This document shows positions 1 to 7,692 of a DNA stretch of 8,539 nucleotides, piece by piece; positions within the stretch are counted from its first letter, which is position 1; each line of letters opens with the position of its first letter. This DNA is from Gammaproteobacteria bacterium (lineage in GTDB: Bacteria; Pseudomonadota; Gammaproteobacteria; Arenicellales; Arenicellaceae): contig DNHK01000354.1 of NCBI GenBank assembly GCA_003485905.1, positions 1,258 to 9,796 of the forward strand, read 5' to 3'. A program made the translations under genes and the position numbers. A model generated the notes under the pieces. The model was not told the origin of the DNA. It saw only the letters and a program-made list of their open reading frames with translations, and searched no databases.

Positions 1-2440
1 GAGCCATATATTTTTGTAATCTAGCCGGTACATTTGCTACGAATAAACACTCAAGAAAAAAGTTTCCTACTGGATAGTCCGGATGTCGCAGCAGAGCAAG
101 TGTCGCATTGCCCTTTTCTCCAGTAATCACACGCTCGAGCACCTGCTGCACCATATCGTGCTCCCAGGTTACGAACTGCATCTCCTCATGTGCCAATGCT
201 TTTTCTCGTACCCAGGTAATAGTCATTCCATCATCAGGTAAATGGGGGAATGGCTCTCGCATGCGACTCGACGGCCTTAGCACCACGGCCGCTTCTGAGT
301 GAACTTCACTATTAACGCCAAAGGCGTCAAAAACGGAATCAAGATAGGCGGGCAAATCAGATTCCAACTCAGCTTGTTCTATCTCGGACCTAAGCTTTGC
401 GGCCACCGCTGGCCGGCATGAGTTTGCCTCCAACAGCACATCTCGTCCCTGCTCTAATTCCAGATTCGCTTTTACAACCGCACCGTTGACCTCTTTTATC
501 AATGCAGCCAACCCAGCATTGTCCTGCATAACTAGAGCCAGTTGAGTCCTAAACTGCTGGTAGATCGGAAAAGCGGAAGGGCATGGTGTATTAAACGCAT
601 TCAGTGCTTGGTGATACCAATCAGCTAACGCCTTTTGCGCGCCAGAATTAATAAATGGCACGTGGATACGGATCTGGTCTTGTTGACCAATACGGTCGAT
701 TCGACCTATACGCTGTTCCAATAAATCTGGGTTTTCAGGTAAATCGAAAAGCACAAGATCTTGGGCAAACTGGAAGTTTCGACCCTCACTGCCAATTTCA
801 GAGCACAATAAAATTTGAGTGCCATCATCACCATCTGCAAAAAACGCGGCCGCACGGTCTCGCTCAACAATACTCATCCCCTCGTGAAACATTGCCGCAT
901 GCAAATTCATTCGAACGCGCAAGGCCTCGTACAAGTCCATTACCGTATTAATATCTGCCGCGATCAACAAAGTTTTTCGTCGCCGGTCTTCACGCAAATA
1001 GGATTCAAGCCATTCGATGCGTGGATCAATTTGAATCCAGGGAGGTTCTCCGCCGAGCTCTGAATAAAGAAGCTCTGGAGTGGGTGAACCCAGCAATTCA
1101 ACAGTGTACTGCTCTGGTGCCGCCAGCGGAAAAAGCGCCACGCCACGCTCAGGAAAACCCCCAACGGCTACGCGTGTATTTCTAAATAGCACACGCCCTG
1201 TCCCGTGCAGATCGAGTAATTCGGCAATAATCTCATCCTGCTGATGTTCGGTTAGCGGTTTGTCCGTCTTCAACGCTTTCCGTACCGTCTCAGACTCGCT
1301 GTCTAACAATCGTTCTGCAATCAACTTATGATGTGGCTTAGACAACTGATCTCGTGCCAATAACGCTTGAATGGCTGGAGCTATTTTTTGATACCCCGCT
1401 TCTTCGGCCTCAAAGACCGAAAAATCTGAGTAACGTTCCGGATCAAGCAGACGTAATCGAGCAAAGTGGCTTTGCTTGCCTAATTGTTGAGGGGTGCCAG
1501 TTAGCAAAAGAACGCTCGCTGTCGCAGAGCTAATAGCATCAATAAGTTCGTACTCTAGGGTGCTTTCCTCTTCCGACCATTGCAGATGATGAGCCTCATC
1601 GACCACCAGCATATCCCATTGGCCATCCAGCGCGCTTGAAGCAACTTCTGGCTGGCTACACAGAAACTCTAGCGAGCAAAGGACCAGCTGACTAGCAAAA
1701 AACGGATTCTCTGTTTCTTCGCTTTCCTTAATATCCAAAAAGGTGTCTTGATTTAGCAGTCGAAAAGCCAATTGAAATCTACGCCGCATTTCCACCAGCC
1801 ACTGATGCAGCAAACTATCCGGCACTACAATTAACACCCGATCAACCAAACCGTTTAGTAACTGCTGATGCAGTATTAAACCAGCTTCGATAGTTTTACC
1901 TAGACCGACTTCATCGGCTAAAAGCACTCGCGGTGCATAACGGCTTGCAACTTTATTAGCTACATACAATTGGTGGGGGATGAGCTGCGCTCGTGCACCA
2001 ATTAAACCACGTGTGGGTGAGCTCGCCAGAGCCTCAATCTCTTGCCAGGTCTCTCGGCGTAATCGAAACCATTTTTCATCATCCAGCTGTCCATTAAACA
2101 GGCGCTCCGCTGGTCGATTAAGCTGAATATTTGGATCAAGTGCGACTTCGGACATTAATGACCGACTTCCTTCTGCCCCAATGCAATGGTAGCTAATTAG
2201 CCCAGCTAACTCTTCAATTTCCTGGACTCTCGAGCGCTGACCATCAGTATCTGCTATTTCATCGCCGACTGAAAATATAATGCGAGTTAGTGGTGATCCT
2301 TGTTTTGCGTAGACTCGGGTTTCGCCGGTTAGTGGATAAGCAATCGCGACTGTCCGGTGGTCAGCTTCAACTACTATACCCAGACCAAGCGAAAGGTCGC
2401 TATCGTTCAGCCATCGTTGGCCGATTATGAAATCATTCAT
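1..2440 (-). CDS. rapA: RNA polymerase-associated protein RapA (SWI2/SNF2 ATPase), C-terminus cut by window edge
   Basis: RapA binds RNA polymerase and uses ATP hydrolysis to recycle stalled or post-termination polymerase. The frame is open with no stop from the ATG at 2440 to base 1, giving 813 residues; E. coli RapA is 968, so very roughly 130-150 C-terminal residues lie off the left edge. The N-terminus (FIIGQRW, then LTGETRVYA and SPLTRIIF) matches the RapA-specific Tudor-like domain. Walker A is DEVGLGKT at about 176-183, the DEAH box is DEAHH at 281-285, and motif III is LLTGTP near 312-317 where E. coli has LLTATP. The second helicase lobe carries HEGMSIVERDR at 519-529, SEIGSEGRNFQF near 547-558 and QRIGRIDRIGQ at 576-586. 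The start is fixed by an in-frame TGA at 2447-2449 and by family alignment. No Shine-Dalgarno sequence is visible, since the leader is a T-rich run. Identity is near certain. Confidence 0.97.
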   Translation of the reverse strand, partial: MNDFIIGQRWLNDSDLSLGLGIVVEADHRTVAIAYPLTGETRVYAKQGSPLTRIIFSVGDEIADTDGQRSRVQEIEELAGLISYHCIGAEGSRSLMSEVALDPNIQLNRPAERLFNGQLDDEKWFRLRRETWQEIEALASSPTRGLIGARAQLIPHQLYVANKVASRYAPRVLLADEVGLGKTIEAGLILHQQLLNGLVDRVLIVVPDSLLHQWLVEMRRRFQLAFRLLNQDTFLDIKESEETENPFFASQLVLCSLEFLCSQPEVASSALDGQWDMLVVDEAHHLQWSEEESTLEYELIDAISSATASVLLLTGTPQQLGKQSHFARLRLLDPERYSDFSVFEAEEAGYQKIAPAIQALLARDQLSKPHHKLIAERLLDSESETVRKALKTDKPLTEHQQDEIIAELLDLHGTGRVLFRNTRVAVGGFPERGVALFPLAAPEQYTVELLGSPTPELLYSELGGEPPWIQIDPRIEWLESYLREDRRRKTLLIAADINTVMDLYEALRVRMNLHAAMFHEGMSIVERDRAAAFFADGDDGTQILLCSEIGSEGRNFQFAQDLVLFDLPENPDLLEQRIGRIDRIGQQDQIRIHVPFINSGAQKALADWYHQALNAFNTPCPSAFPIYQQFRTQLALVMQDNAGLAALIKEVNGAVVKANLELEQGRDVLLEANSCRPAVAAKLRSEIEQAELESDLPAYLDSVFDAFGVNSEVHSEAAVVLRPSSRMREPFPHLPDDGMTITWVREKALAHEEMQFVTWEHDMVQQVLERVITGEKGNATLALLRHPDYPVGNFFLECLFVANVPARLQKYMA

Positions 2441-2473
2441 AAAAAATCAAAACAGACTGTAATGCGCCGCGCG

Positions 2474-2479
2474 ATTATA
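2474..2479 (-). promoter_or_regulatory. Putative rapA promoter: perfect -10 box with GC-rich discriminator
   Basis: On the minus strand the hexamer is exactly TATAAT, ending 33 bases before the rapA ATG, so transcription would start near 2466-2468 with a leader of about 27 nt. The bases immediately downstream are CGCGCGGCGC, an unusually GC-rich discriminator. No good -35 box sits at 16-18 bp; the nearest TTG-containing hexamer (TTGTCC) is 22 bp upstream, which is too far. The placement between two genes supports a real promoter, but the weak -35 keeps confidence moderate. Confidence 0.5.
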
Positions 2480-2519
2480 GGGCTTTTACCGCGCCACGTT
2501 TGGACAATTTTCGCGCTAC

Positions 2520-2972
2520 TTACTGATGCACTTCAAGTAGCTGGATGCTGAATAAAAGTACTTCGTTTTTACCGATTGCAGGAGGAGCACCTCGTCGGCC
2601 ATACGCTAGATTAGCAGGGATAATTAACTCAATGTTCCCACCTTCCCCTATTAGCTGAACGCCCTCAGTCCATCCCTTGATTACCTTGTTCAATCGAAAT
2701 GTCGCCGGCTTCCCAGTGTACGTCCGATCAAACAATTTGCCATCCAGATTTTTACCTCGATAATGAAGCGTAACTCTGGATTTTCTACCTGGTTTAATGT
2801 CGTTTCCTGGATCGACGATCACGTACTGCAATCCAGATTCAGTTTGAACCACGCCTTCGCGCTGAGCATTTGCTGCCAAAAATTCAGCTCCTCGCTCGGC
2901 ATTACTCTGCTCTGCGGCGAACAAGGAGGTGCTGCTCAACAAGCAGAGCAGCACAATATTTCGTAATCCCAT
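2520..2972 (-). CDS. Secreted FKBP-type peptidyl-prolyl cis-trans isomerase, short FklB/FkpA-like form
   Basis: This 150-residue protein should catalyse cis-trans isomerisation of X-Pro bonds and assist folding in the periplasm. Residues 1 to about 20 form a signal peptide (hydrophobic VLLCLLSSTSLFAA). A short helix, AERGAEFLAANAQ (26-38), and the linker SGLQYVIVDPG are what remains of the FklB/FkpA/Mip N-terminal dimerisation region, which is normally much longer. The FKBP domain spans about 58-147. Equivalents of the FKBP12 pocket residues are present: Y71, F81-D82, V97-I98, W101, Y124 and F141. It therefore looks catalytically competent. The ATG at 2972 shares its A with the TGA stop of the upstream lipoprotein gene (TGATG), and no separate Shine-Dalgarno is visible, so translation is probably coupled. 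A TTG one codon earlier is the alternative start. FkpA is about 270 and FklB about 206 residues, so this is a compact, probably monomeric variant. Confidence 0.92.
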   Translation of the reverse strand: MGLRNIVLLCLLSSTSLFAAEQSNAERGAEFLAANAQREGVVQTESGLQYVIVDPGNDIKPGRKSRVTLHYRGKNLDGKLFDRTYTGKPATFRLNKVIKGWTEGVQLIGEGGNIELIIPANLAYGRRGAPPAIGKNEVLLFSIQLLEVHQ

Positions 2973-3607
2973 CAAGCTGGATTAAATAACAGGTTAAACG
3001 TTACTGGCACGGCATAAGAGACACTTGGCAAACCAGCCAATTCACGTAATTTGTTGACACCGTCAACCAGTGAGTAGTCGCCTGCATTTACATTAACTGG
3101 TGAGGTGGTTTGTATTCGCAAGGCACCGTCTGCCAGTTGTGTAAGTTGCACAGCAGCCGTCATATTGTTGCTTGCCCCATGCAAGTCTAAAGTGAATGGG
3201 AGTTCAGTTGTAATACTTTCACCTGCGGACAAATCCGCAAGCGCCAAACCGGTCACATCAGCCGTTACAGATGCTGATGCAAATGATCCCACCTCAAACA
3301 AAAATTCAAGCATGCGCTCGTCACGTAATTCGACAGCCGTATCAACCGAAGACAAATCGATATCCACAGTCGCACTCGTAGCATCCACCTGTCCAGACAA
3401 CGAAGTAAAAGAATGCGTCTCGACAACATGTTCAGCCTTAATACTCAAAAAATACAGGCTGGATCCATCGTTATCCAATACCCAAGCAGTCGGGCTCGGT
3501 GCCGCGACCGGCGCCGGCGCTGGTGCCTCTGCTACCGGCTCACTAGTCTGTTGTGTGCAGGCCACCATGGTGCCCGTCAATAAAAGAATACTCAGAAATC
3601 GTCGCAT
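2972..3607 (-). CDS. YceI-like domain lipoprotein
   Basis: This 211-residue protein resembles the YceI family, whose characterised members are lipocalin-like beta barrels that bind polyisoprenoid chains. The N-terminus MRRFLSILLLTGTMVAC is a lipoprotein signal with lipidation predicted at C17; M at the -3 position makes the lipobox slightly atypical. Residue +2 is Thr, not Asp, which by the Lol rule suggests the outer membrane. Residues about 22-41 are an Ala/Pro-rich linker. The barrel runs from about 41 to 209, with YceI-like features: WVLDNDGSSLYFLSIK at the start, a central VDIDLSSVDT, then RDERMLEFLFEV. The ATG at 3607 is chosen because it is preceded by AAGGGG at good spacing and places the signal peptide at the terminus. 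A longer reading from TTG at 3679 would put 24 extra residues before the signal. It is coupled to the downstream isomerase by TGATG. The ligand is unknown. Confidence 0.88.
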   Translation of the reverse strand: MRRFLSILLLTGTMVACTQQTSEPVAEAPAPAPVAAPSPTAWVLDNDGSSLYFLSIKAEHVVETHSFTSLSGQVDATSATVDIDLSSVDTAVELRDERMLEFLFEVGSFASASVTADVTGLALADLSAGESITTELPFTLDLHGASNNMTAAVQLTQLADGALRIQTTSPVNVNAGDYSLVDGVNKLRELAGLPSVSYAVPVTFNLLFNPA

Positions 3608-3613
3608 TATTCG

Positions 3614-3619
3614 CCCCTT
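3614..3619 (-). promoter_or_regulatory. Ribosome binding site deciding the start of the YceI-like lipoprotein
   Basis: The minus strand reads AAGGGG followed by CGAATA and then the ATG at 3607. This purine-rich block at normal spacing supports the short form of the lipoprotein over the upstream TTG at 3679. Confidence 0.6.
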
Positions 3620-3685
3620 AAAAATTAATATTCTATTCAATCTTACCCCGAACCATATCACCAATAATGGTTTAAGCAATACCCA

Positions 3686-3934
3686 TCAGGCACCCAGATC
3701 GGCATTTTTCTGGTCAGTTTCATCACCTGGCCCCTGATAAACAAAGCGCTTAAAAGTGTTTCCATCTCGCTCAATCGTTTCATCAAACATTGTCAACGGG
3801 CGCACCCATAAACCGCGCTCGCCATACAGCGCCCGATAAACAACTAATTCTTCACCGGTTTCTGTATGCCCAGCCACCCCGTAAACCTGATAGAAATTAC
3901 CCTTAAAATTCTTGTACAAGCCCGGTTTAAGCAT
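3686..3934 (-). CDS. DUF1653 domain protein
   Basis: This 82-residue protein belongs to DUF1653, a small and widespread bacterial family with no established biochemical role. It shows the usual core: GLYKNFKGNFYQVYGVAGHTE at the start (residues 5-25), LVVYRALYG (30-38), then the signature ERGLWVRPLTMF (39-50) and an ETIERDG segment. Homologues commonly stop soon after this, so the acidic, polar tail (about 68-82, QGPGDETDQKNADLGA) is a modest extension. No signal peptide, membrane segment or cysteine is present, so it should be cytoplasmic. The ATG at 3934 lies inside the end of the NRDE gene (8-bp overlap). A Shine-Dalgarno, AGGTGG at 3941-3946, sits within that gene 6 nt upstream. The fold has been compared with small beta-barrel nucleic-acid-binding domains, but I see nothing here that fixes a function. 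Confidence 0.88.
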   Translation of the reverse strand: MLKPGLYKNFKGNFYQVYGVAGHTETGEELVVYRALYGERGLWVRPLTMFDETIERDGNTFKRFVYQGPGDETDQKNADLGA

Positions 3935-4706
3935 TGAGTACCACCTTAAATTCTTGTTGCCCGATCAAAACGCCACCTGCTTGATAATTGTATTCATGAA
4001 AATGAATCTCCTTGTGATTAAATAACACAACCGTGCTGGTGCGCGTACCGTATTTTCCCGCTGGAAAATCCTGAGTATCGATAAAAACTGAAGATAACGC
4101 ATGCTCTCCCTGCTCGCCAATGCCCGTATTGGGCAATTCGCTATGCGGAGCGCGTGTTGAATCGCGCAGCAAGCCTGCTAGATACGAAACATCCACCTCA
4201 GGCGCTTGCTCTAAATAAGATCTCAATGCCGAAGTTCCACGAGACATTTTTGGCCAGTGATCATCCGGTAAACCATTACTAATTGGATGACATCCAGAGC
4301 TAAGTTCCTTAAATCCCGGAGCCTCACTACTAAACACAGATAACTTTTCCGCGTCACCCACTACCAGGTTAAATGGATTATATTCGGCGAATTCGGACTC
4401 CAAATTTCTACAAAAATCTCGCTCACGCTTGTCCGCCAGGTAATTGACGACCAGATCGCCGCGACTTCTAGCCGCACTGTTAAACTTGGAGGGAATTCGA
4501 AAATTCGTTACCGCAGCAAACTGACCCTGACGATTAACACCCAGCCAGGTCCCACCAGCCTGCTCATCTCGCCCGGCCAGCACATCCGGCTTATCTTCCC
4601 AAAAGTGGGCCGCGCTAGATGGACGCGCAAAAAATTCATCCCGATTGGCGGCAACAATTAAAGGGTACTCAGACCGAATGTTGTTTGCGATGAATAAAAT
4701 ACACAT
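3927..4706 (-). CDS. NRDE family protein (DUF833, TANGO2-like)
   Basis: This 259-residue protein is an NRDE-family member, the bacterial relatives of eukaryotic TANGO2, which has been linked to heme trafficking and metabolic homeostasis. It begins MCILFIA and carries the defining NRDE tetrad at residues 21-24, followed by FFARPS. Other family features are LAGRDEQAGGTWLGVNRQG (about 43-61), AAVTNFR, NPFNLVVGD, the late QDFPAGKYGTRTSTVVLF stretch and a C-terminal FHEYNYQ. Length matches the family. Cys2 would become N-terminal after Met removal, fitting the Ntn-hydrolase-like fold proposed for this family; catalysis is inference. There is no signal peptide, so it is probably cytoplasmic. The start is firm: an in-frame TAA lies at 4710-4712 and the MCI start is conserved. 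No clear Shine-Dalgarno precedes it. The 3' end overlaps the DUF1653 gene by 8 bp, so the two are likely co-expressed. Confidence 0.93.
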   Translation of the reverse strand: MCILFIANNIRSEYPLIVAANRDEFFARPSSAAHFWEDKPDVLAGRDEQAGGTWLGVNRQGQFAAVTNFRIPSKFNSAARSRGDLVVNYLADKRERDFCRNLESEFAEYNPFNLVVGDAEKLSVFSSEAPGFKELSSGCHPISNGLPDDHWPKMSRGTSALRSYLEQAPEVDVSYLAGLLRDSTRAPHSELPNTGIGEQGEHALSSVFIDTQDFPAGKYGTRTSTVVLFNHKEIHFHEYNYQAGGVLIGQQEFKVVLNA

Positions 4707-4772
4707 ATTTTAAGAGGGATAAATGAGTACAGATGGCTTAGCGTTAGTTTGTTGAGTCAGTATGGAAACTAT
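4707..4772. other. Intergenic gap between dehydrogenase and NRDE gene
   Basis: These 66 bp are AT-rich. I see no convincing hairpin with a T run and no good -35/-10 pair, so read-through from the dehydrogenase into the NRDE/DUF1653 genes is possible but not shown. Confidence 0.5.
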
Positions 4773-7667
4773 TTAGACATCCAAGGCCATCTCAAGAACT
4801 TTAGCAACATGCATCGCTCCTCTATCAGTTCCATGTTTAATTTGGCTGCGACAACTAGTGCCATCAGCAACGATCAAAGTTAACTCATCAGCTTTTCGAA
4901 TCGCGGGAAACAAGTCTAACTCAGCCATTTTTATCGATACGTCATAGTGCTCGACTTCGTAACCAAATGATCCGGCCATCCCGCAACAACCGGATTCAAT
5001 TGTATCTACTTTAAGGTCAGGTATTAATGCCAGCACCTGCTGCACTGCCGGCATGCCTGCAAATGCCTTTTGATGACAATGACCATGCAATAAGACCTGA
5101 CTCGCCTGAATCGATTTAAGCGGTAAATTCAGCTTGCCATCATTCGCTTCGCGCGCAAGAAACTCTTCCAATAAGAAAGCGTTATCCGATAAAGCCTGTG
5201 ATGCCTCGCCTGGAATTAACGAAATGAACTCGTCACGCAATGTTAGCAAGCAAGAAGGCTCAATACCGATAATAGGCACTCCTCGCTCCACATAGGGCTT
5301 AAGTGAAGCTATAACGCGCTCAGCCTCAGTGCGCGCTTCGTCAAGCAATCCAGCACTAAAAAAAGTTCGACCACAGCATAGCGGTCGATCATTGTCCGCC
5401 GCTTCGGGAGAAATAACATTGTACCCGGCGGCAAGCAACACAGCGTGGGCGGCCCTGGCATTGTCGGGCTCAAAGCACGAATTAAACGTGTCGGCCAGAA
5501 ACACAACGTCTTTCTCACCACTAAGCTTACTAACACAGCTGGAGTGATGGCTCGGAATATACTGATCGCGTTGCCATTCAGGCAGTCGACGTCGGGCGGT
5601 AAAGCCAGTGAGTCTTTCAGTCAGCTTTGCCACTCCGGGAATTTGGTCTCTTAAATTTAACAGAAAGCTGAGCTTTTTCGCTGTGGCCGCATAGCGCGGA
5701 AGGTACGCAATCATTCGCTCTCTAAAGCTGAGGCCATACTTTTGATGATAGTGATCGAGAAACTCAACTTTCATCTTTGCCATATCAACGCCAGTCGGGC
5801 ATTCGCGCTTACAGCCCTTACAACTTACGCAAAGATCCATCGCGTCGTACATTTTTTTAGAAGTTAGAGCCTCTTCGCCAAGCTGACCGGTTATCGCCAG
5901 ACGCAAGGTATTCGCCCGACCACGAGTAAGGTGTTGCTCGTCTTTGGTAACGCGATAAGAAGGACACATCGTGCCGGCGTTCGACTTACGGCATGCGCCA
6001 TTGTTATTACACATTTCGATCGCGCCGTTCAGCCCGCCCCAGGCAGACCAGTCCATTCGGGTTTTGATGAGTTGGCTGGCATAACCCGGTGCAAATCGCA
6101 GAATCTCCCGATTGTCCATTTTAAGCGGCCTGACAATTTTTCCCGGATTGAATAAACCTTCAGGATCAAAACTGTCTTTAACTTCTTCGAAGTTTTCTAC
6201 CATTCGACGACCGAACATCGGTTCATGAAACTCCGAGCGCGAAATGCCATCGCCATGCTCACCCGAATGCGAACCTTTATATTCCCGAATCATTTCCATA
6301 GTTTCTTCGGCAATCGCGCGCATCTTTTTGGCGCCGCCCTCTTCCTTCATATTCAGCACCGGCCGCACATGCAAACATCCGACCGACGCATGAGCGTAAA
6401 AAGTACCGGTAGTTCCGTACTTATCAAATATCTCGTTTAGGCGTCTTGTATATTCGGCCAAATCTTCTAACTGCACAGCACAGTCTTCGATGAATGAAAT
6501 GGGCTTTCCATCACCTTTCATAGACATCATAATATTTAGGCCCGATTTACGTACTTCCCAAATCTCTGCTTGTGATTTGGCCTCAGTCGCCTCCACCACC
6601 GCATCTGCAAAACCCAGCGACTCCATGAGCTCACCCAGCTCTCGCAAATTCTTCAGCTGCTCAGCTTGGTCCTCACCAGCGAACTCAACCAGCAATATTG
6701 CTTGCGGCTCACCTTTAACGTATTTATTTATGGTCGGCGCATAGATTGGAATATTCCTAGCCAGATCGATCATTGTCCGATCGACCAACTCCACCGCCGC
6801 CGGTTTTAGTTTGACTAAATGTTGGGCGCTGTCCATCGCCTGATAAAAAGTTGGAAAATGACAAACACCGAGCACCTTGTGCTGAGGAATAGGCTGCAAA
6901 TTCAGATGGATTCGCTGAAAGAAAGCCAAGGTGCCTTCTGAACCAACCAACAGACTCGCCATATTCGGCACCTGCTTGATTAGTTCATTGATGTTGTAGC
7001 CGCCAACCCGTCGAAGTATCTCCGGAAACCGCGTGTTAATTTCCTCAGCTTCCCGTTGCCCCAATGCCAATAGCTTACTCACCAGCGCCTGATAAGCGGG
7101 ATCACCATCGCTGGATCGATCATCGCCAAGCATCCTGAAATGAGCTTGAGTGCCATCAGCTAGCAATGCTTCTACCGAACACACATTGTGTACCATGTTT
7201 CCGTAACGAATAGACCGTGCACCGCAGCTATTGTTACCGGTCATACCGCCAATAGTCGCCCGACTCGCCGTCGACACATCGACAGGAAACATCAAGCCAT
7301 GCGGCTTAAGATAACGATTGAGTTGATCAAGTACCGTTCCGGGTTGCACACTGACAGTACGTTTCTCGACATCCAGATCACTTATCTGGTTTAAGTGCTT
7401 GGTCGTGTCAATTAGCAATGCCTCGCCAATCGCCTGTCCATTTTGAGAAGTGCCAGCTCCACGCGGCAGTACTGGTATTTCGAGATCCTTAGCTATCTGC
7501 ACCGCGGTCACAACGTCTCTATCGTTTTCCGGCACAACCACGCCATGCGGTTGAATCTGGTAAATCGACGCATCCGTGCTATATCGACCTCGGCTAAACG
7601 TATCGAATAGAACCTCGCCTTGCAGTTCTTTTTTTAATCGCGTTTCGAGTGGCCCGGTATTACTCAT
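4773..7667 (-). CDS. Fused FAD-binding and Fe-S D-2-hydroxyacid dehydrogenase (YdiJ/Dld-II type)
   Basis: This 964-residue enzyme should oxidise a D-2-hydroxyacid to the 2-oxoacid and pass electrons through Fe-S clusters to the respiratory chain. The FAD-binding PCMH domain spans about 38-260 (PRGAGTSQNGQ at 68-78, GGMTGNNSCGARS at 140-152, GSEGTLAFF at 242-250). The FAD-oxidase C domain spans about 265-515, with H426 and H433 seven apart and GEHGDG at 469-474. These match the metal-binding His/His/Glu set and adjacent His of D-2-hydroxyglutarate and D-lactate dehydrogenases. The ferredoxin part has C553, C559, C568-P and C613, C616, C619, C623-P, enough for two [4Fe-4S] clusters. Two CCG domains follow: C731 with CCG at 764-766, then HGHCH at 861-865 with CCG at 894-896. 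This GlcD-GlcF-like fusion is complete. An in-frame TAA at 7671-7673 fixes the ATG start. Substrate cannot be decided between D-lactate, D-2-hydroxyglutarate and relatives. Confidence 0.93.
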   Translation of the reverse strand: MSNTGPLETRLKKELQGEVLFDTFSRGRYSTDASIYQIQPHGVVVPENDRDVVTAVQIAKDLEIPVLPRGAGTSQNGQAIGEALLIDTTKHLNQISDLDVEKRTVSVQPGTVLDQLNRYLKPHGLMFPVDVSTASRATIGGMTGNNSCGARSIRYGNMVHNVCSVEALLADGTQAHFRMLGDDRSSDGDPAYQALVSKLLALGQREAEEINTRFPEILRRVGGYNINELIKQVPNMASLLVGSEGTLAFFQRIHLNLQPIPQHKVLGVCHFPTFYQAMDSAQHLVKLKPAAVELVDRTMIDLARNIPIYAPTINKYVKGEPQAILLVEFAGEDQAEQLKNLRELGELMESLGFADAVVEATEAKSQAEIWEVRKSGLNIMMSMKGDGKPISFIEDCAVQLEDLAEYTRRLNEIFDKYGTTGTFYAHASVGCLHVRPVLNMKEEGGAKKMRAIAEETMEMIREYKGSHSGEHGDGISRSEFHEPMFGRRMVENFEEVKDSFDPEGLFNPGKIVRPLKMDNREILRFAPGYASQLIKTRMDWSAWGGLNGAIEMCNNNGACRKSNAGTMCPSYRVTKDEQHLTRGRANTLRLAITGQLGEEALTSKKMYDAMDLCVSCKGCKRECPTGVDMAKMKVEFLDHYHQKYGLSFRERMIAYLPRYAATAKKLSFLLNLRDQIPGVAKLTERLTGFTARRRLPEWQRDQYIPSHHSSCVSKLSGEKDVVFLADTFNSCFEPDNARAAHAVLLAAGYNVISPEAADNDRPLCCGRTFFSAGLLDEARTEAERVIASLKPYVERGVPIIGIEPSCLLTLRDEFISLIPGEASQALSDNAFLLEEFLAREANDGKLNLPLKSIQASQVLLHGHCHQKAFAGMPAVQQVLALIPDLKVDTIESGCCGMAGSFGYEVEHYDVSIKMAELDLFPAIRKADELTLIVADGTSCRSQIKHGTDRGAMHVAKVLEMALDV

Positions 7668-7682
7668 ACATTACAATCTGAC

Positions 7683-7692
7683 AGAACGTTCT
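7683..7692. repeat. Perfect 10-bp palindrome AGAACGTTCT, possible operator
   Basis: The sequence is its own reverse complement with no spacer, and symmetry ends at these 10 bases. It ends 15 bp before the dehydrogenase start codon, where a repressor site or a leader element could sit. A single short palindrome of this length can occur by chance, so the operator reading is inference. Confidence 0.35.

Noticed and set aside
655..1164. Open frames on both strands inside the 1-1200 region (e.g. 655-951 +, 815-1063 +, 964-1164 -)
   Set aside because: They lie inside the continuous RapA frame, which carries all helicase motifs; none resembles a known family.
3630..3664. Possible promoter for the YceI-like gene (TAGAAT, or TTGGTG with TTGAAT at 18 bp)
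   Set aside because: Neither option combines a good -10 with a good -35 at proper spacing, so it cannot be told from AT-rich background.
3651..3672. Inverted repeat AACCAT/ATGGTT with 10-nt loop between DUF1653 and the YceI-like gene, as a terminator
   Set aside because: The stem is only 6 bp, AT-rich, and not followed by a T run on the minus strand.
3608..3679. N-terminal extension of the YceI-like protein from TTG at 3679
   Set aside because: It would place 24 residues ahead of a clear lipoprotein signal; the ATG at 3607 has a good Shine-Dalgarno.
3105..3737. A 210-codon plus-strand open frame opposite the YceI-like gene
   Set aside because: It is antisense to a convincing lipoprotein gene, is Ser/Thr/Ala-rich as expected of a shadow frame, and shows no domain or good ribosome site.
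5309..7394. Numerous short open frames on both strands within the dehydrogenase gene
   Set aside because: All overlap a complete 964-residue protein with intact FAD, Fe-S and CCG motifs; they are shadows.
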